A stretch of 59,841 nucleotides of DNA from Flavobacterium sp. (GTDB lineage Bacteria > Bacteroidota > Bacteroidia > Flavobacteriales > Flavobacteriaceae), in contig NZ_JASLCE010000024.1 of NCBI RefSeq assembly GCF_030146175.1, forward strand, positions 1 through 59,841, read 5' to 3'. Below, piece by piece: positions 9,566 through 17,677 of the stretch. The notes below the pieces were generated by a model, which saw nothing but the letters and a program-made list of their open reading frames with translations, was not told the origin of the DNA and did not search any database. The position numbers and the translations under genes were made by a program. How positions within the stretch are numbered: the first letter of the stretch is position 1; each line of letters opens with the position of its first letter.

Positions 9566-9598
9566 ACACCTGACAGGTTTTCAAAACCTGTCAGGTGT
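9566..9598. repeat. inverted repeat copy 2 (terminator-like)
   Basis: Same 15-base arms as the copy at 9424-9456, with loop TCA instead of TCG. It lies 21 bases after the porin stop on the minus strand and can end its transcript. Confidence 0.8.
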
Positions 9599-9619
9599 CT
9601 CTTCATATGAGTATTCTTT

Positions 9620-10837
9620 TTAAATACCTATTTCAATCTGGAAGCGAACATACCAGTTATTTTTTGTCGATCCGTCGTTAAAACTCAGACGATCGTAGGT
9701 AAACTCCGTTTGCAATTTAAAGGCATGCTCCCAAAGGTATTTCGTTACACCAAGAGTGTATTCGTTCGTATTTGGTGTAAACGCAGCGATATCTTTATTC
9801 GCTTTTTGCGTTGAAAAACGTCCGATAATTTCATAATTCGTTGGAAACGTATAACTCAACTGATAGTCCATTCCGTGACCAACATAAGCATAATTTGTTA
9901 AGGTCGGATCCAACGGATCAACAGCCACCGGATTGTGTGATGCACGGGACATATAGGTCGCCATAGCAGCCCAACCGTTGTATTTAAACATCGCATCCGC
10001 AAAAAAGGAACGCAAGGTTTTTTGCTGGTACAAATCGTCTCCTAACTGACCTTGGGTTCGTCTGGCGTTATTGTTTTGATGATAAGCACCCGAAAACAAT
10101 AATTTGGGTGTTTTTTCGCGGGCAAGATCGCCTTCAAAATTCGATCCGTCTTTCGTGAACGATCCTAATGGAAATAATTCGATCTTACCGGTTAAAGCCA
10201 CACCATTATCCGGGCTTTTGGTCCAGTTACGACCTTCACCAGTAGTAACAGCCGCTTTTAAATTATAGGAAAACCGGTCTTTTTGCTCATTCAGATAATA
10301 CGCCTGAAGTCCAAAATCACGGTCGATATTAAACTTGGCATTGTTAATCGAACGATCAGTTAACTGTAACGCTCCCGATGAATTGACCCGTTGACGGTTC
10401 CCCGGTAATTTTGTTTGTCCGAAAGTAAAACTCCAGTTTCGGTTTGGTCGGTAAATAACCGCCGCATCCCGGATAATATTGATGTTTTCCCCATCGTGGA
10501 TTTCGCCTACATCGCCCGGTGCAAATGATAATTGCAACACATACAGAAAATGCGGGTTTCCGACATAACCGTCGAAACGCAAACGCAAACGACGAATCTG
10601 TCCGTCATACGCATCGTCTTCACCTTCATTTTTGATAAATCCGATACGGTTTTGCATCCGGAAACGAATATTTAACTGGAAAAGACTGTCGGCAGAAGTA
10701 ATTCCAAGCCCCTTACCGTAGCTGTAATAGGGTAATGCCGCTAATTTTAAATCGTTATCTTTGGTGCTAATCTTAATGTCCTGCGCCTGTAATACAGCTG
10801 CGACGAACAGTAAAACAAAAGTTAGTTGTATTCTCAT
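9620..10837 (-). CDS. phosphate-selective porin O/P family protein
   Basis: Outer-membrane beta-barrel of 405 residues, in the OprO/OprP size range. Residues 1-18 are a signal peptide ending LQAQ. The chain then shows the family start (SLFQLNIRFRMQNRIGF, then IRRLRLRFDGYVGNPHFLY), the strand FTFGQTKLPGNRQR, and alternating hydrophobic/aromatic strands to a C-terminal WYVRFQIEIGI. The family name comes from Pseudomonas phosphate porins; actual selectivity here is unknown. It is divergent from prmA; a -7 box TAGTTTTG lies at 10861-10868 on the minus strand. The 3' end is flanked by a repeat and an apparent copy of its own tail. Confidence 0.82.
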   Translation of the reverse strand: MRIQLTFVLLFVAAVLQAQDIKISTKDNDLKLAALPYYSYGKGLGITSADSLFQLNIRFRMQNRIGFIKNEGEDDAYDGQIRRLRLRFDGYVGNPHFLYVLQLSFAPGDVGEIHDGENINIIRDAAVIYRPNRNWSFTFGQTKLPGNRQRVNSSGALQLTDRSINNAKFNIDRDFGLQAYYLNEQKDRFSYNLKAAVTTGEGRNWTKSPDNGVALTGKIELFPLGSFTKDGSNFEGDLAREKTPKLLFSGAYHQNNNARRTQGQLGDDLYQQKTLRSFFADAMFKYNGWAAMATYMSRASHNPVAVDPLDPTLTNYAYVGHGMDYQLSYTFPTNYEIIGRFSTQKANKDIAAFTPNTNEYTLGVTKYLWEHAFKLQTEFTYDRLSFNDGSTKNNWYVRFQIEIGI

Positions 10838-10860
10838 GTTAGTGTTGTGTTATCTGAGAG

Positions 10861-10868
10861 CAAAACTA
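10861..10868 (-). promoter_or_regulatory. -7 promoter box of the porin gene
   Basis: Minus-strand TAGTTTTG, a full match to TAnnTTTG, 24 bases before the porin start. Confidence 0.5.
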
Positions 10869-10903
10869 ATGTTATTTATCCGCTGACGATATTAAGATAA
10901 TGT

Positions 10904-10911
10904 TACCTTTG
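10904..10911 (+). promoter_or_regulatory. -7 promoter box of prmA
   Basis: TACCTTTG, a full match to TAnnTTTG, 16 bases before ATG 10927. The in-frame ATG at 10900 lies upstream of it and is rejected. Confidence 0.6.
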
Positions 10912-10926
10912 CGAAAAATTAATGTT

Positions 10927-11760
10927 ATGCAAAATAATTATATAGGATACCACTTCTCTGTGGAACCCAAAGAGTTAGGTTCTGAAATTTTAATCGCTGA
11001 ACTGGGAGAAACGGCTTTCGAAAGTTTTATCGAAACCGAAAACGGGCTGTCCGCTTACGTTCAAAAAGAGCTGTGGAATGAAAATATCCTGGATGATATA
11101 CAGATTTTACATTCTGAGGAATTTACTATTTCTTATACCATAGAAGAGATCGAACAGGTAAACTGGAATGAAGAATGGGAAAAGAATTTTGAGCCGATCG
11201 ACATTGACGGTATTTGCCAGATTCGCGCCCCTTTCCACGAAAAAAATGAGGCACAATACGATATCGTAATCGAGCCAAAAATGAGTTTTGGAACCGGTCA
11301 TCACGAGACGACTTTTATGATGGCACAACACTTATTGGAAACCGATGTAACCGGCATGAAAACCCTTGATATGGGATGTGGTACGGCAATTTTGGCGATT
11401 TTAGCCGAAATGCGTGGCGCACAACCCATCGATGCTATTGATATCGACAACTGGTGTTATCTGAATTCGATCGAGAATGCCGAACGAAATAATTGTAAGC
11501 ATATCACGGTTTACGAAGGCGATGCTGCTTTATTGGTGGATCAGCAATACGATTTGATCATCGCGAATATTAACCGTAATATTTTACTAAACGATATGCA
11601 GGCTTATGTAAACCGTCTGAATAAAGGCGGTATTCTATTGTTAAGTGGTTTTTATGAAGAGGATATTCCGTTTATCGATGCATCCTGTACCGAAAAAGGA
11701 CTGACGTATGTTAAAAAGTTCCAAAAGAACAATTGGGTATCTCTAAAATATGTAAATTAG
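10927..11760 (+). CDS. prmA: ribosomal protein L11 methyltransferase
   Basis: Cytoplasmic SAM-dependent enzyme that trimethylates ribosomal protein L11. 277 residues from ATG 10927, close to the family norm. The N-terminal substrate-recognition part is followed by the class I methyltransferase core: MSFGTGHHETTFMM (conserved PrmA stretch), SAM motif I DMGCGTAILAI, acidic ribose-binding AIDIDNW, and IIANINRNIL, the family form of motif IV. The longer reading from 10900 would begin inside the promoter. clpS follows after 27 bases, so the two are probably cotranscribed and end at the terminator at 12062. Confidence 0.93.
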   Translation: MQNNYIGYHFSVEPKELGSEILIAELGETAFESFIETENGLSAYVQKELWNENILDDIQILHSEEFTISYTIEEIEQVNWNEEWEKNFEPIDIDGICQIRAPFHEKNEAQYDIVIEPKMSFGTGHHETTFMMAQHLLETDVTGMKTLDMGCGTAILAILAEMRGAQPIDAIDIDNWCYLNSIENAERNNCKHITVYEGDAALLVDQQYDLIIANINRNILLNDMQAYVNRLNKGGILLLSGFYEEDIPFIDASCTEKGLTYVKKFQKNNWVSLKYVN

Positions 11761-11787
11761 CTAAAAAATTAAACTAAGCTTCTGATT

Positions 11788-12063
11788 ATGAGTACCCAGG
11801 AAAAAGTTTTAGAAAGCGTATCGGTTGAAGAGCTGATTTCATTAAATAATGAAATTGTACTGTTTAACGACGATGTAAACACTTTCGATCACGTAATAGA
11901 CACTTTAATCCGCGTTTGCGACCATACCTCCGAACAAGCCGAGCAATGTGCCATTTTGGTGCATTATACCGGAAAATGTACGGTAAAAACCGGTTCGTAT
12001 ACCGACCTGAAACCGCAGTGTTCGTCATTGCTGGATGCCGGTTTAAGCGCTGAAATTCAATAA
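11788..12063 (+). CDS. clpS: ATP-dependent Clp protease adaptor
   Basis: Small cytoplasmic adaptor, 91 residues, that delivers N-degron substrates to the ClpAP-type protease. The core motif LFNDDVNTFDHVIDTL (about 25-40) contains the conserved acidic substrate-pocket residues and matches the ClpS signature NDD-x-T/N. The helix HTSEQAEQCAILVHYTGKC follows, as in the family. Placed directly after prmA, with a strong bidirectional terminator after its stop codon. Confidence 0.92.
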   Translation: MSTQEKVLESVSVEELISLNNEIVLFNDDVNTFDHVIDTLIRVCDHTSEQAEQCAILVHYTGKCTVKTGSYTDLKPQCSSLLDAGLSAEIQ

Positions 12064-12092
12064 AAAAAGTCCCGATAAATCGGGACTTTTTT
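12062..12092. terminator. bidirectional terminator
   Basis: GTCCCGAT / ATCGGGAC stem flanked by an A-tract and a T-tract, between convergent clpS and the transporter pair. Confidence 0.85.
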
Positions 12093-12108
12093 ATTTACAA
12101 ACCCGCTC

Positions 12109-12522
12109 TTAATGCGGCAGTATATCTTTTAACAATCCGTAGATATAAGTTCCTAAAAGCGCACCGAGTAAAATCACACCGGCACCCCAAAATCCGGCTC
12201 CTAACAAAATAAAAATCGGTCCCGGACACGAACCAACCATCGCCCAGCCCAATCCAAACAACGTACCGCCAATAATATAACGGGCAAATCCTTTTTCTTT
12301 GGGTTCGATCGCAATGGGCGCACCGGTATAATCTTTTAGGTTTTTACGTTTGATCAACTGAACACCAATCAAGCCGGTCATCACCGCAACCATAATAATC
12401 CCGAACATATGGAACGACTGGAACTGGAACATTTCGTAAATACGATACCAGGATACCGCCTCTGATTTGGTTAGCACGATTCCGAATACAAAACCAACCA
12501 GTATAAATTTGATATATTTCAT
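12109..12522 (-). CDS. YeeE/YedE-type membrane protein, second half (DUF6691-like)
   Basis: Inner-membrane protein of 137 residues with about four helices. It contains GGTLFGLGWAMVGSCPGPIFILLGAG (about 90-115; G-SCPGP is the conserved Cys motif of this half). Together with the next gene it forms the two halves of a YeeE/YedE (sulfur transport domain) protein; single-chain relatives such as TsuA import thiosulfate. Its start lies one base after the stop of the other half, so the two are translationally coupled. The substrate is inferred from the family only. Confidence 0.82.
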   Translation of the reverse strand: MKYIKFILVGFVFGIVLTKSEAVSWYRIYEMFQFQSFHMFGIIMVAVMTGLIGVQLIKRKNLKDYTGAPIAIEPKEKGFARYIIGGTLFGLGWAMVGSCPGPIFILLGAGFWGAGVILLGALLGTYIYGLLKDILPH

Positions 12523-12523
12523 C

Positions 12524-13084
12524 TTATCTGAAAATTAAAGGTAATAGAAAATGGGACATGATCAATCCGCCGATAAAAAAACCGATTACGGCGATCAGCG
12601 AAGGCAACTGTAAATTACTTAACCCGGAAATAGCGTGTCCGGACGTACATCCGCCGGCATAACGCGTTCCAAATCCAATCAGCAACCCTCCGGCTAATAA
12701 AATGATAAAGGTTTTCGGATTTTTTAAGGCTTCAAAACCCATTAACGAATCCGGAGCCAGTTTCCCTTCCGGTGCTTCGATATGCATCGTTGCCAATTGT
12801 TCTATTGTTGTCGGATTCAGGTTTACGCCACTTCCGTCACTTAAAAAGTGAACCGCTACAAAACCGCCCAGCATGGCTCCAAAAACCACCGCCAGATTCC
12901 AACGTTGCGCTTTCCAGTCAAATCGGAAAAAATCGGCAAAACGACCCGCTCCGGCAATACTGCATAAGGTTCGTAAATTAGAGGACATTCCGAATGCTTT
13001 GCCAAAATAAAGTAGCGCCAGCATCACCATTCCGATCAAAAAGCCCGATATATACCAGGGCCAGGTTCCATAAATTACTTCCAT
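12524..13084 (-). CDS. YeeE/YedE-type membrane protein, first half
   Basis: Inner-membrane protein of 186 residues. It has the family motif GTRYAGGCTSGHAISGLS (about 135-152), whose Cys is thought to handle the sulfur compound, and several helices. An upstream in-frame start at 13162 is rejected because the -7 box TACTTTTG (13102-13109) lies between it and ATG 13084. First gene of a two-gene operon with the second half. Likely uptake of thiosulfate or a similar sulfur compound; no rhodanese or sulfurtransferase gene lies nearby. Confidence 0.83.
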   Translation of the reverse strand: MEVIYGTWPWYISGFLIGMVMLALLYFGKAFGMSSNLRTLCSIAGAGRFADFFRFDWKAQRWNLAVVFGAMLGGFVAVHFLSDGSGVNLNPTTIEQLATMHIEAPEGKLAPDSLMGFEALKNPKTFIILLAGGLLIGFGTRYAGGCTSGHAISGLSNLQLPSLIAVIGFFIGGLIMSHFLLPLIFR

Positions 13085-13101
13085 AAAAAACTGATTTAGG
13101 G

Positions 13102-13109
13102 CAAAAGTA
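13102..13109 (-). promoter_or_regulatory. -7 promoter box of the YeeE/YedE pair
   Basis: Minus-strand TACTTTTG, a full match to TAnnTTTG, 17 bases before ATG 13084. Confidence 0.6.
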
Positions 13110-13172
13110 CTTATTCGACCAGTATTTTGTGTAACATTGATTACATAATTTTCCGCAAACAAAATATTCTGC

Positions 13173-13180
13173 TACCTTTG
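13173..13180 (+). promoter_or_regulatory. -7 promoter box of the DUF4199 gene
   Basis: TACCTTTG, a full match to TAnnTTTG, 21 bases before ATG 13202. Confidence 0.6.
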
Positions 13181-13201
13181 AAACCATAAATTTACCCGCA
13201 G

Positions 13202-13687
13202 ATGAAAAAGTTTTTTACCGAAATAAAATGGAGTATTATTTTTTCCGTAGCCACTGTTTTATGGCTGTTTTTAGAGAAAATTGCCGGCTTTCACGACGAA
13301 AAGATCAGTAGTTATTTCTATATCAGTTTGCTGTTCGGAATCGTATACATTATTGTTTATACGCTGGCATTAAAAGAAAAAAAGACAACTTTTTACAACG
13401 GTACCATCACCTACAAACAGGCGTTTATTTCGGGGGCTATTCTGACGTTACTCATCGCTGCAATAAGTCCGCTGGTACAAACGTTTTTCCATGAGGTGAT
13501 TTCTCCGGATTTTTTCGACAATGCTATCGCGAATGTGATCAAAACCAAACCGGGTAATAAGGAATTTGCAACGGGTTATTTTAACCTTCAGAGCTTTATT
13601 TCACAAGGATTTTTAAACATCCTGTCTTTAGGAATTATACTATCGGCAATTGCCGCTTATTTTATTCAGACCAAAAACCGAAATTAA
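13202..13687 (+). CDS. DUF4199 family membrane protein
   Basis: A 161-residue inner-membrane protein with four predicted helices (about 10-28, 40-58, 75-95, 135-155). The arrangement and the segment TYKQAFISGAILTLLIA (about 74-90) match the DUF4199 family of Bacteroidetes; the function of the family is unknown. A lipoprotein gene follows after two bases and kdsA lies further downstream after a terminator. Confidence 0.8.
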   Translation: MKKFFTEIKWSIIFSVATVLWLFLEKIAGFHDEKISSYFYISLLFGIVYIIVYTLALKEKKTTFYNGTITYKQAFISGAILTLLIAAISPLVQTFFHEVISPDFFDNAIANVIKTKPGNKEFATGYFNLQSFISQGFLNILSLGIILSAIAAYFIQTKNRN

Positions 13688-13689
13688 TT

Positions 13690-14157
13690 ATGAAAAAAAC
13701 AGCTTTTGCCCTGCTATTACTGGCGTTGTCGGTTTCTTCCTGTATCAGCACCAAATCGACCATTAAAAATATAGACGAAACCGCTTCCCGCCCTATTCTT
13801 CGCGGGGATTATTATCTGCTGACCGAATATAGCGATAACGCCAAATACGGATATGATTCGGACTATCCGATCAATATCGGGTTTGTAGCGGAATCGCAGG
13901 AACAAAATAATGTGACGTACTTTTTTAACGGATTGGAAGGTCCTGACGGGCAAAAATTAAGCTTCGAAAAAACCGGAACCTGTTGTCCGTTTCCAACGAA
14001 ACACAACCGTGTAGGTGCCGGAATGCTGGCGCAATATACCGTAAGCTGGGAAGGTCTGGCAAAACCTATCGTACTTTACTTTAACACTTTCGAAAAAGGC
14101 AAAATAATGTGTCCTAAAGGTTTATCCATTAAGAAAAACCCATCCCGAACACACTAA
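13690..14157 (+). CDS. hypothetical lipoprotein
   Basis: A 155-residue predicted lipoprotein: signal peptide with lipobox SVSSC (Cys about 18). The rest is a mostly beta soluble domain with a CC pair (TGTCCPF, about 96-102) and a single Cys near the C-terminus (KIMCPKG). Proteins like this sit upstream of kdsA in related genomes and are sometimes labelled KDO-8-P synthase by position; nothing in this sequence supports such an enzyme. It follows the DUF4199 gene by two bases, so they share a transcript. Confidence 0.72.
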   Translation: MKKTAFALLLLALSVSSCISTKSTIKNIDETASRPILRGDYYLLTEYSDNAKYGYDSDYPINIGFVAESQEQNNVTYFFNGLEGPDGQKLSFEKTGTCCPFPTKHNRVGAGMLAQYTVSWEGLAKPIVLYFNTFEKGKIMCPKGLSIKKNPSRTH

Positions 14158-14182
14158 TTTTAAGAATACTATAAGAAATCGC

Positions 14183-14215
14183 ATCCTTCCAAAACGTTTT
14201 TTGGAAGGATTTTTG
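14183..14215 (+). terminator. terminator before kdsA
   Basis: Twelve-base stem ATCCTTCCAAAA / TTTTGGAAGGAT with a 4-base loop and a T-tract. It separates the DUF4199-lipoprotein operon from kdsA. Confidence 0.82.
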
Positions 14216-14218
14216 TTG

Positions 14219-14226
14219 TATATTTG
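14219..14226 (+). promoter_or_regulatory. -7 promoter box of kdsA
   Basis: TATATTTG, a full match to TAnnTTTG, 22 bases before ATG 14249. Confidence 0.55.
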
Positions 14227-14248
14227 TTTCACTTTTTAAGAATCCATT

Positions 14249-15067
14249 ATGAACTTATCCAATATACCGCAAATCAAACATACTGATAGCGGAAATTTCT
14301 TTTTATTGGCCGGACCTTGTGCCATTGAAGGCGAGGAAATGGCCATGCGAATTGCCGAAAAATTAGTAGGCATCACCGACAAACTTGCCATTCCTTATGT
14401 GTTTAAAGGCTCGTTTAAAAAGGCTAACCGTTCCCGAATCGATAGTTTTACCGGTATCGGAGATGAAAAAGCCCTGAAAATACTTCAAAAGGTATCTAAA
14501 GAATTTGGCGTACCAACCGTTACTGATATTCACGAAAACCACGATGCTGAATTGGCTGCCGAATATGTGGACATTCTTCAGATTCCTGCGTTTTTAGTAC
14601 GTCAGACGGATCTTGTGGTGGCTGCGGCGCAAACTGGAAAAACCGTAAACCTGAAAAAAGGTCAGTTTATGAGTCCGGAAAGTATGAAACACGCCGTACA
14701 AAAAGTATTGGACTGCCAAAACGAAAACGTGATGCTAACCGATCGCGGAACCATGTTTGGTTATCAGGATATGATTGTGGATTACCGAGGAATCCCAACC
14801 ATGCAACAATTTGCTACGACAGTACTCGATGTGACCCATTCGCTACAGCAACCCAACCAGTCGGCCGGCGTTACCGGTGGTCGTCCGGATATGATCGAAA
14901 CGGTTGCCAAAGCCGGAATCGCAGTTGGTGTAGACGGTATTTTTATCGAAACCCACTTCGACCCTGCTAATGCGAAAAGCGACGGTGCCAATATGCTACA
15001 CCTGGATTATTTTGAAGGGCTGATGCAAAAACTGGTAGCGATCCGTAAAACTGTAAATTCATTTTAA
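14249..15067 (+). CDS. kdsA: 3-deoxy-8-phosphooctulonate synthase
   Basis: Cytoplasmic enzyme joining phosphoenolpyruvate and arabinose 5-phosphate to KDO 8-phosphate for lipopolysaccharide. 272 residues, full length. Seen motifs: LLAGPCAIEGEEMA (about 18-31), KGSFKKANRSRIDSF (about 53-67), TDIHE (about 92-96), LKKGQFMSPESM (about 134-145) and DGIFIETHFDP near the C-terminus. A barrel-type outer-membrane protein gene starts 15 bases after the stop and may be cotranscribed. Confidence 0.96.
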   Translation: MNLSNIPQIKHTDSGNFFLLAGPCAIEGEEMAMRIAEKLVGITDKLAIPYVFKGSFKKANRSRIDSFTGIGDEKALKILQKVSKEFGVPTVTDIHENHDAELAAEYVDILQIPAFLVRQTDLVVAAAQTGKTVNLKKGQFMSPESMKHAVQKVLDCQNENVMLTDRGTMFGYQDMIVDYRGIPTMQQFATTVLDVTHSLQQPNQSAGVTGGRPDMIETVAKAGIAVGVDGIFIETHFDPANAKSDGANMLHLDYFEGLMQKLVAIRKTVNSF

Positions 15068-15082
15068 TTTTTACTATCGATA

Positions 15083-15928
15083 ATGAAACATCCATTTTTA
15101 ATGGCTGTGCTAACTTTTTGTGTTTTTTCACAGTACACCTTTGCTCAGGAAGAAGCAATCACACCTGAAAAATACACGGCTCACAACAAAGGTAAGTTTT
15201 ACGTTTTCTGGGGCGGAAACCGCGCAAATTTCACCAATTCGGACATCCATTTTCAAGGTGCCGATTACGATTTTACACTGCACGATGTTGCGGCTCAGGA
15301 CAAACCCAAAGGATGGCATATTGACTATATCAACCCGGGACGAATGACGATTCCACAAACCAATCTGCGTGTTGGTTATTTTATCACCGACAAATACAAT
15401 ATTTCAATTGGTGTGGATCATATGAAATATGTAATGCAACAGGATCAGCGGGCGCGTATTTCCGGTACGTATCCGGCAGAATACAACAACACGGTCGTGA
15501 GCAATGGAATGGTTGATTTAACCGATGAGAGTTTCCTTACTTTCGAGCATACCGACGGATTAAACTATATCAACACGGAATTTTCCCGTGTGGACGATAT
15601 TTCAAAATGGTTTGGAATTACCGATACCGACGTATTTCAGATCAATGTAACCGAAGGTGTTGGTGGTGGTGTTTTATTCCCTAAAACCAATGCAAAATTG
15701 TTTAATAAAGAACGTCATGACGATTTCCATATTTCCGGATTCGGACTTTCGGCCAAAGCCGGACTTAACCTGACTTTCTTTAAACACTTCTTTATTCAGG
15801 CCGAATTAAAAGGTGGTTATATCAACATGAACGACATCAAAACGACGTATAGCAACGACGATAAAGCGTCACAGCATTTTATGTTTTTACAACGTGTGAT
15901 TGCTTTTGGTGGTATTTTCAGAATATAA
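15083..15928 (+). CDS. outer-membrane beta-barrel protein, unknown
   Basis: A 281-residue protein with a signal peptide ending TFAQEE (about residue 22). It alternates hydrophobic and polar residues in strands typical of an outer-membrane barrel: GKFYVFWGGNRANF, NLRVGYFITDKYNISIGVDHM and FFIQAELKGGYINM, ending VIAFGGIFRI with a final aromatic-x-x pattern. I do not recognise the family. Its closeness to kdsA (15 bases) is consistent with an envelope role. A strong terminator follows. Confidence 0.7.
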   Translation: MKHPFLMAVLTFCVFSQYTFAQEEAITPEKYTAHNKGKFYVFWGGNRANFTNSDIHFQGADYDFTLHDVAAQDKPKGWHIDYINPGRMTIPQTNLRVGYFITDKYNISIGVDHMKYVMQQDQRARISGTYPAEYNNTVVSNGMVDLTDESFLTFEHTDGLNYINTEFSRVDDISKWFGITDTDVFQINVTEGVGGGVLFPKTNAKLFNKERHDDFHISGFGLSAKAGLNLTFFKHFFIQAELKGGYINMNDIKTTYSNDDKASQHFMFLQRVIAFGGIFRI

Positions 15929-15966
15929 TTTAAAAGAGAAAAGACGCTAGACAAAAGATATTAGAC

Positions 15967-15997
15967 AAAAAAAGGCTCCGTTTGGAGCCTTTTTTTA
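15967..15997. terminator. bidirectional terminator
   Basis: AGGCTCC / GGAGCCT stem with loop GTTT, A-tract before and T-tract after, between convergent genes. It overlaps the last bases of the DUF1801 gene. Confidence 0.83.
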
Positions 15998-16348
15998 TGG
16001 ATATAACGCCATAGCTTCTTTGATCAAATCCGTTAATACAATCGGATCTATTTCTTCCAGCGATTGGTAACGCAGTGATTTCATCGTATTTCGTCCTTCC
16101 GACACCAATAGCTCCTGATGTTGCACAAGCTTAAAACCTCTCGAAAAACCCAGATCGACATACTGTCGTTTATGACTCGCATTCAGAAAACAAAATGGCC
16201 TTCCTTTATAATACATATGCGGAACTTTCCACTTGTATTCCAAATGATACGAGGTTTCCAATGTTGTTTCTAAAACGGCCAACAGGTGCAATAATATCGA
16301 ACGATACGGCTCCGGCTGGTTGATAATATAGACGTCGGCTGGTTTCAT
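15995..16348 (-). CDS. DUF1801 family protein
   Basis: A 117-residue cytoplasmic protein of the DUF1801/YdhG-like (CyaY-type alpha-beta) family. It shows the usual pattern: ETSYHLEYKWKVPHMYYKGRPF (about 33-54) with the conserved Y-K-W-x-x-P-x-x, then FLNASHKRQYVDLGFSRG. The biochemical function is not known. It begins two bases after the stop of a small membrane-protein gene, so the two form an operon. Confidence 0.8.
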   Translation of the reverse strand: MKPADVYIINQPEPYRSILLHLLAVLETTLETSYHLEYKWKVPHMYYKGRPFCFLNASHKRQYVDLGFSRGFKLVQHQELLVSEGRNTMKSLRYQSLEEIDPIVLTDLIKEAMALYP

Positions 16349-16350
16349 AT

Positions 16351-16614
16351 TTACAGTTGTTGCTCTTCGGTAGAACTATTTTGTGTTTTATTTTTTGCCT
16401 TACGGATCAAACGTCGTCCGTAGCGGATTAGCAAAAAGTCGGCTACAGCCAATACAATCATGGCGACAATAATCCCCATATAGTATACAATCAGAAAACT
16501 GGGTTTCTCCCCTTTCAGATGTTCCGTATACGATGTAACACCGATAAGTGCCATCAGGAGATACACTCCGAACAATATCCCTATGATAACCAGTAAATAA
16601 CCTACTATACGCAT
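16351..16614 (-). CDS. small membrane protein with two helices
   Basis: An 87-residue hypothetical protein with hydrophobic helices at about 2-22 and 39-62 and a basic, then Gln/Glu-rich tail (RRLIRKAKNKTQ). The upstream in-frame ATG at 16638 lies inside the -7 box TATGTTTG (16632-16639), so MRIVGYL at 16614 is chosen. Cotranscribed with the DUF1801 gene. No family recognised. Confidence 0.6.
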   Translation of the reverse strand: MRIVGYLLVIIGILFGVYLLMALIGVTSYTEHLKGEKPSFLIVYYMGIIVAMIVLAVADFLLIRYGRRLIRKAKNKTQNSSTEEQQL

Positions 16615-16631
16615 CGTTTTAAATCTTTTTA

Positions 16632-16639
16632 CAAACATA
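16632..16639 (-). promoter_or_regulatory. -7 promoter box of the small membrane protein operon
   Basis: Minus-strand TATGTTTG, a full match to TAnnTTTG, 17 bases before ATG 16614. Confidence 0.55.
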
Positions 16640-16721
16640 TCACTTGTTTTGGTAATTTCCGATCAATCTTTTATCAGATTTATTTTCTTAAAAAAATTGC
16701 TGGTTTCAAAAAATATCACTT

Positions 16722-16744
16722 ACTTTGTTTTTCAAAGTACTTTT
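16722..16744 (+). promoter_or_regulatory. operator-like inverted repeat, promoter of the regulator operon
   Basis: ACTTTG-N5-CAAAGT followed at once by ACTTTT. The left half overlaps a -7-like box (TTACTTTG). The same arrangement lies at 17678-17700 before the Coq4-like/creD genes. Within it AAAGTACTTT is a perfect 10-base palindrome. Probably bound by the winged-helix protein encoded at 17361. Confidence 0.65.
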
Positions 16745-16746
16745 AA

Positions 16747-17355
16747 ATGGATACAAATAATTATTTACAGGATTTAAAAGACATCAAGGACTTGATGAAT
16801 AAATCGACACAGTTTATCTCATTGAGCGGTCTTTCCGGCGTTTTGGCCGGTGTGTATGCTTTGATTGGCGCCTTTGTGGCACAGTATCTGATCCGTACCA
16901 ACACCGATGCCTATGTTTCCGTGAACAGTTCCCTGTTCCAGCAACTTGTTTTGGTTGCGCTGGCGGTACTCGTTTTTTCTTTAATCACGGCGTATATCTT
17001 CACCGTTAATAAAGCCAAAAAAACAGGCGAAAAAGTATGGAACTCCTCTTCCAAAAGACTATTGATCAACTTTTTTATTCCACTGGTAACCGGTGGGATT
17101 CTGACCTTGCTATTATTTGAAAAAAGCTATTACGATCTGATCGTTCCCACTACCCTTATTTTTTACGGTATGGCTTGTCTAAACGCCAGTAAATACACCT
17201 TACGGGATGTGCGTTATCTTGGGATTACCGAAATCATTTTAGGATTATTATCCGTAGTATTTTCCAATTATGGTTTGTACTTTTGGGCACTTGGATTCGG
17301 AATCTGCCATATCCTCTACGGTACTGTGATGCATTATAAATACGACCGAAAATAA
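16747..17355 (+). CDS. membrane protein, four-helix, partner of winged-helix regulator
   Basis: A 202-residue integral membrane protein. A polar N-terminus (QDLKDIKDLMNKSTQFI, about 6-22) is followed by hydrophobic segments at about 25-48, 70-90, 112-128 and 135-200, so four to six helices. No named family is recognised. The regulator gene starts five bases after its stop. The short distance (3 bases) between the operator repeat and ATG gives a very short leader. Confidence 0.68.
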   Translation: MDTNNYLQDLKDIKDLMNKSTQFISLSGLSGVLAGVYALIGAFVAQYLIRTNTDAYVSVNSSLFQQLVLVALAVLVFSLITAYIFTVNKAKKTGEKVWNSSSKRLLINFFIPLVTGGILTLLLFEKSYYDLIVPTTLIFYGMACLNASKYTLRDVRYLGITEIILGLLSVVFSNYGLYFWALGFGICHILYGTVMHYKYDRK

Positions 17356-17360
17356 TTGTT

Positions 17361-17657
17361 TTGAAAAGTCTGATCGAAAATATCAATAAAGCGTTTGACC
17401 ATCGGATCCGTCTGGGCATTATGTCCATACTGATGGTCAACGAGTACGCCGACTTTACGACGCTTAAAGAACTTCTAGGCGTGACAGACGGCAATCTGGC
17501 GAGTCATTCCAAAGCGCTTGAAAGTGAAAACTATATCGTTATTGAAAAACAGTTTATCGGGAAAAAACCCAATACCCGCTATATCGCAACTCAGGAGGGC
17601 CGAAAAGCCTTTCAGGAACATATTGACGCTCTTGAAAAATTAATCCAAAAACACTAA
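17361..17657 (+). CDS. winged-helix DNA-binding transcriptional regulator
   Basis: A 98-residue protein covering a single winged-helix domain of the HTH_34 type: helices around NKAFDHRIRLGIMSILMV, recognition helix TDGNLASHSKALESENYI (about 46-63), then the wing IVIEKQFIGKKPNTRYIATQEG. The start is a TTG five bases after the preceding stop; the first in-frame ATG would cut the first helix. Such small regulators sit beside creD in Bacteroidetes. It probably represses itself and the next operon through the repeat ACTTTG-N5-CAAAGT seen in both promoters. Confidence 0.82.
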   Translation: MKSLIENINKAFDHRIRLGIMSILMVNEYADFTTLKELLGVTDGNLASHSKALESENYIVIEKQFIGKKPNTRYIATQEGRKAFQEHIDALEKLIQKH

Positions 17658-17677
17658 CGCTATTTTTTTGCCTTTTA

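Noticed and set aside
9424..9598. Two 33-base palindromes as a CRISPR array
   Set aside because: Only two copies, perfect stem-loops placed at gene ends, no regular spacer set and no cas genes.
13690..14157. Reading the lipoprotein as a KDO-8-phosphate synthase
   Set aside because: It has a lipobox and none of the KdsA motifs; the real kdsA is the next gene.
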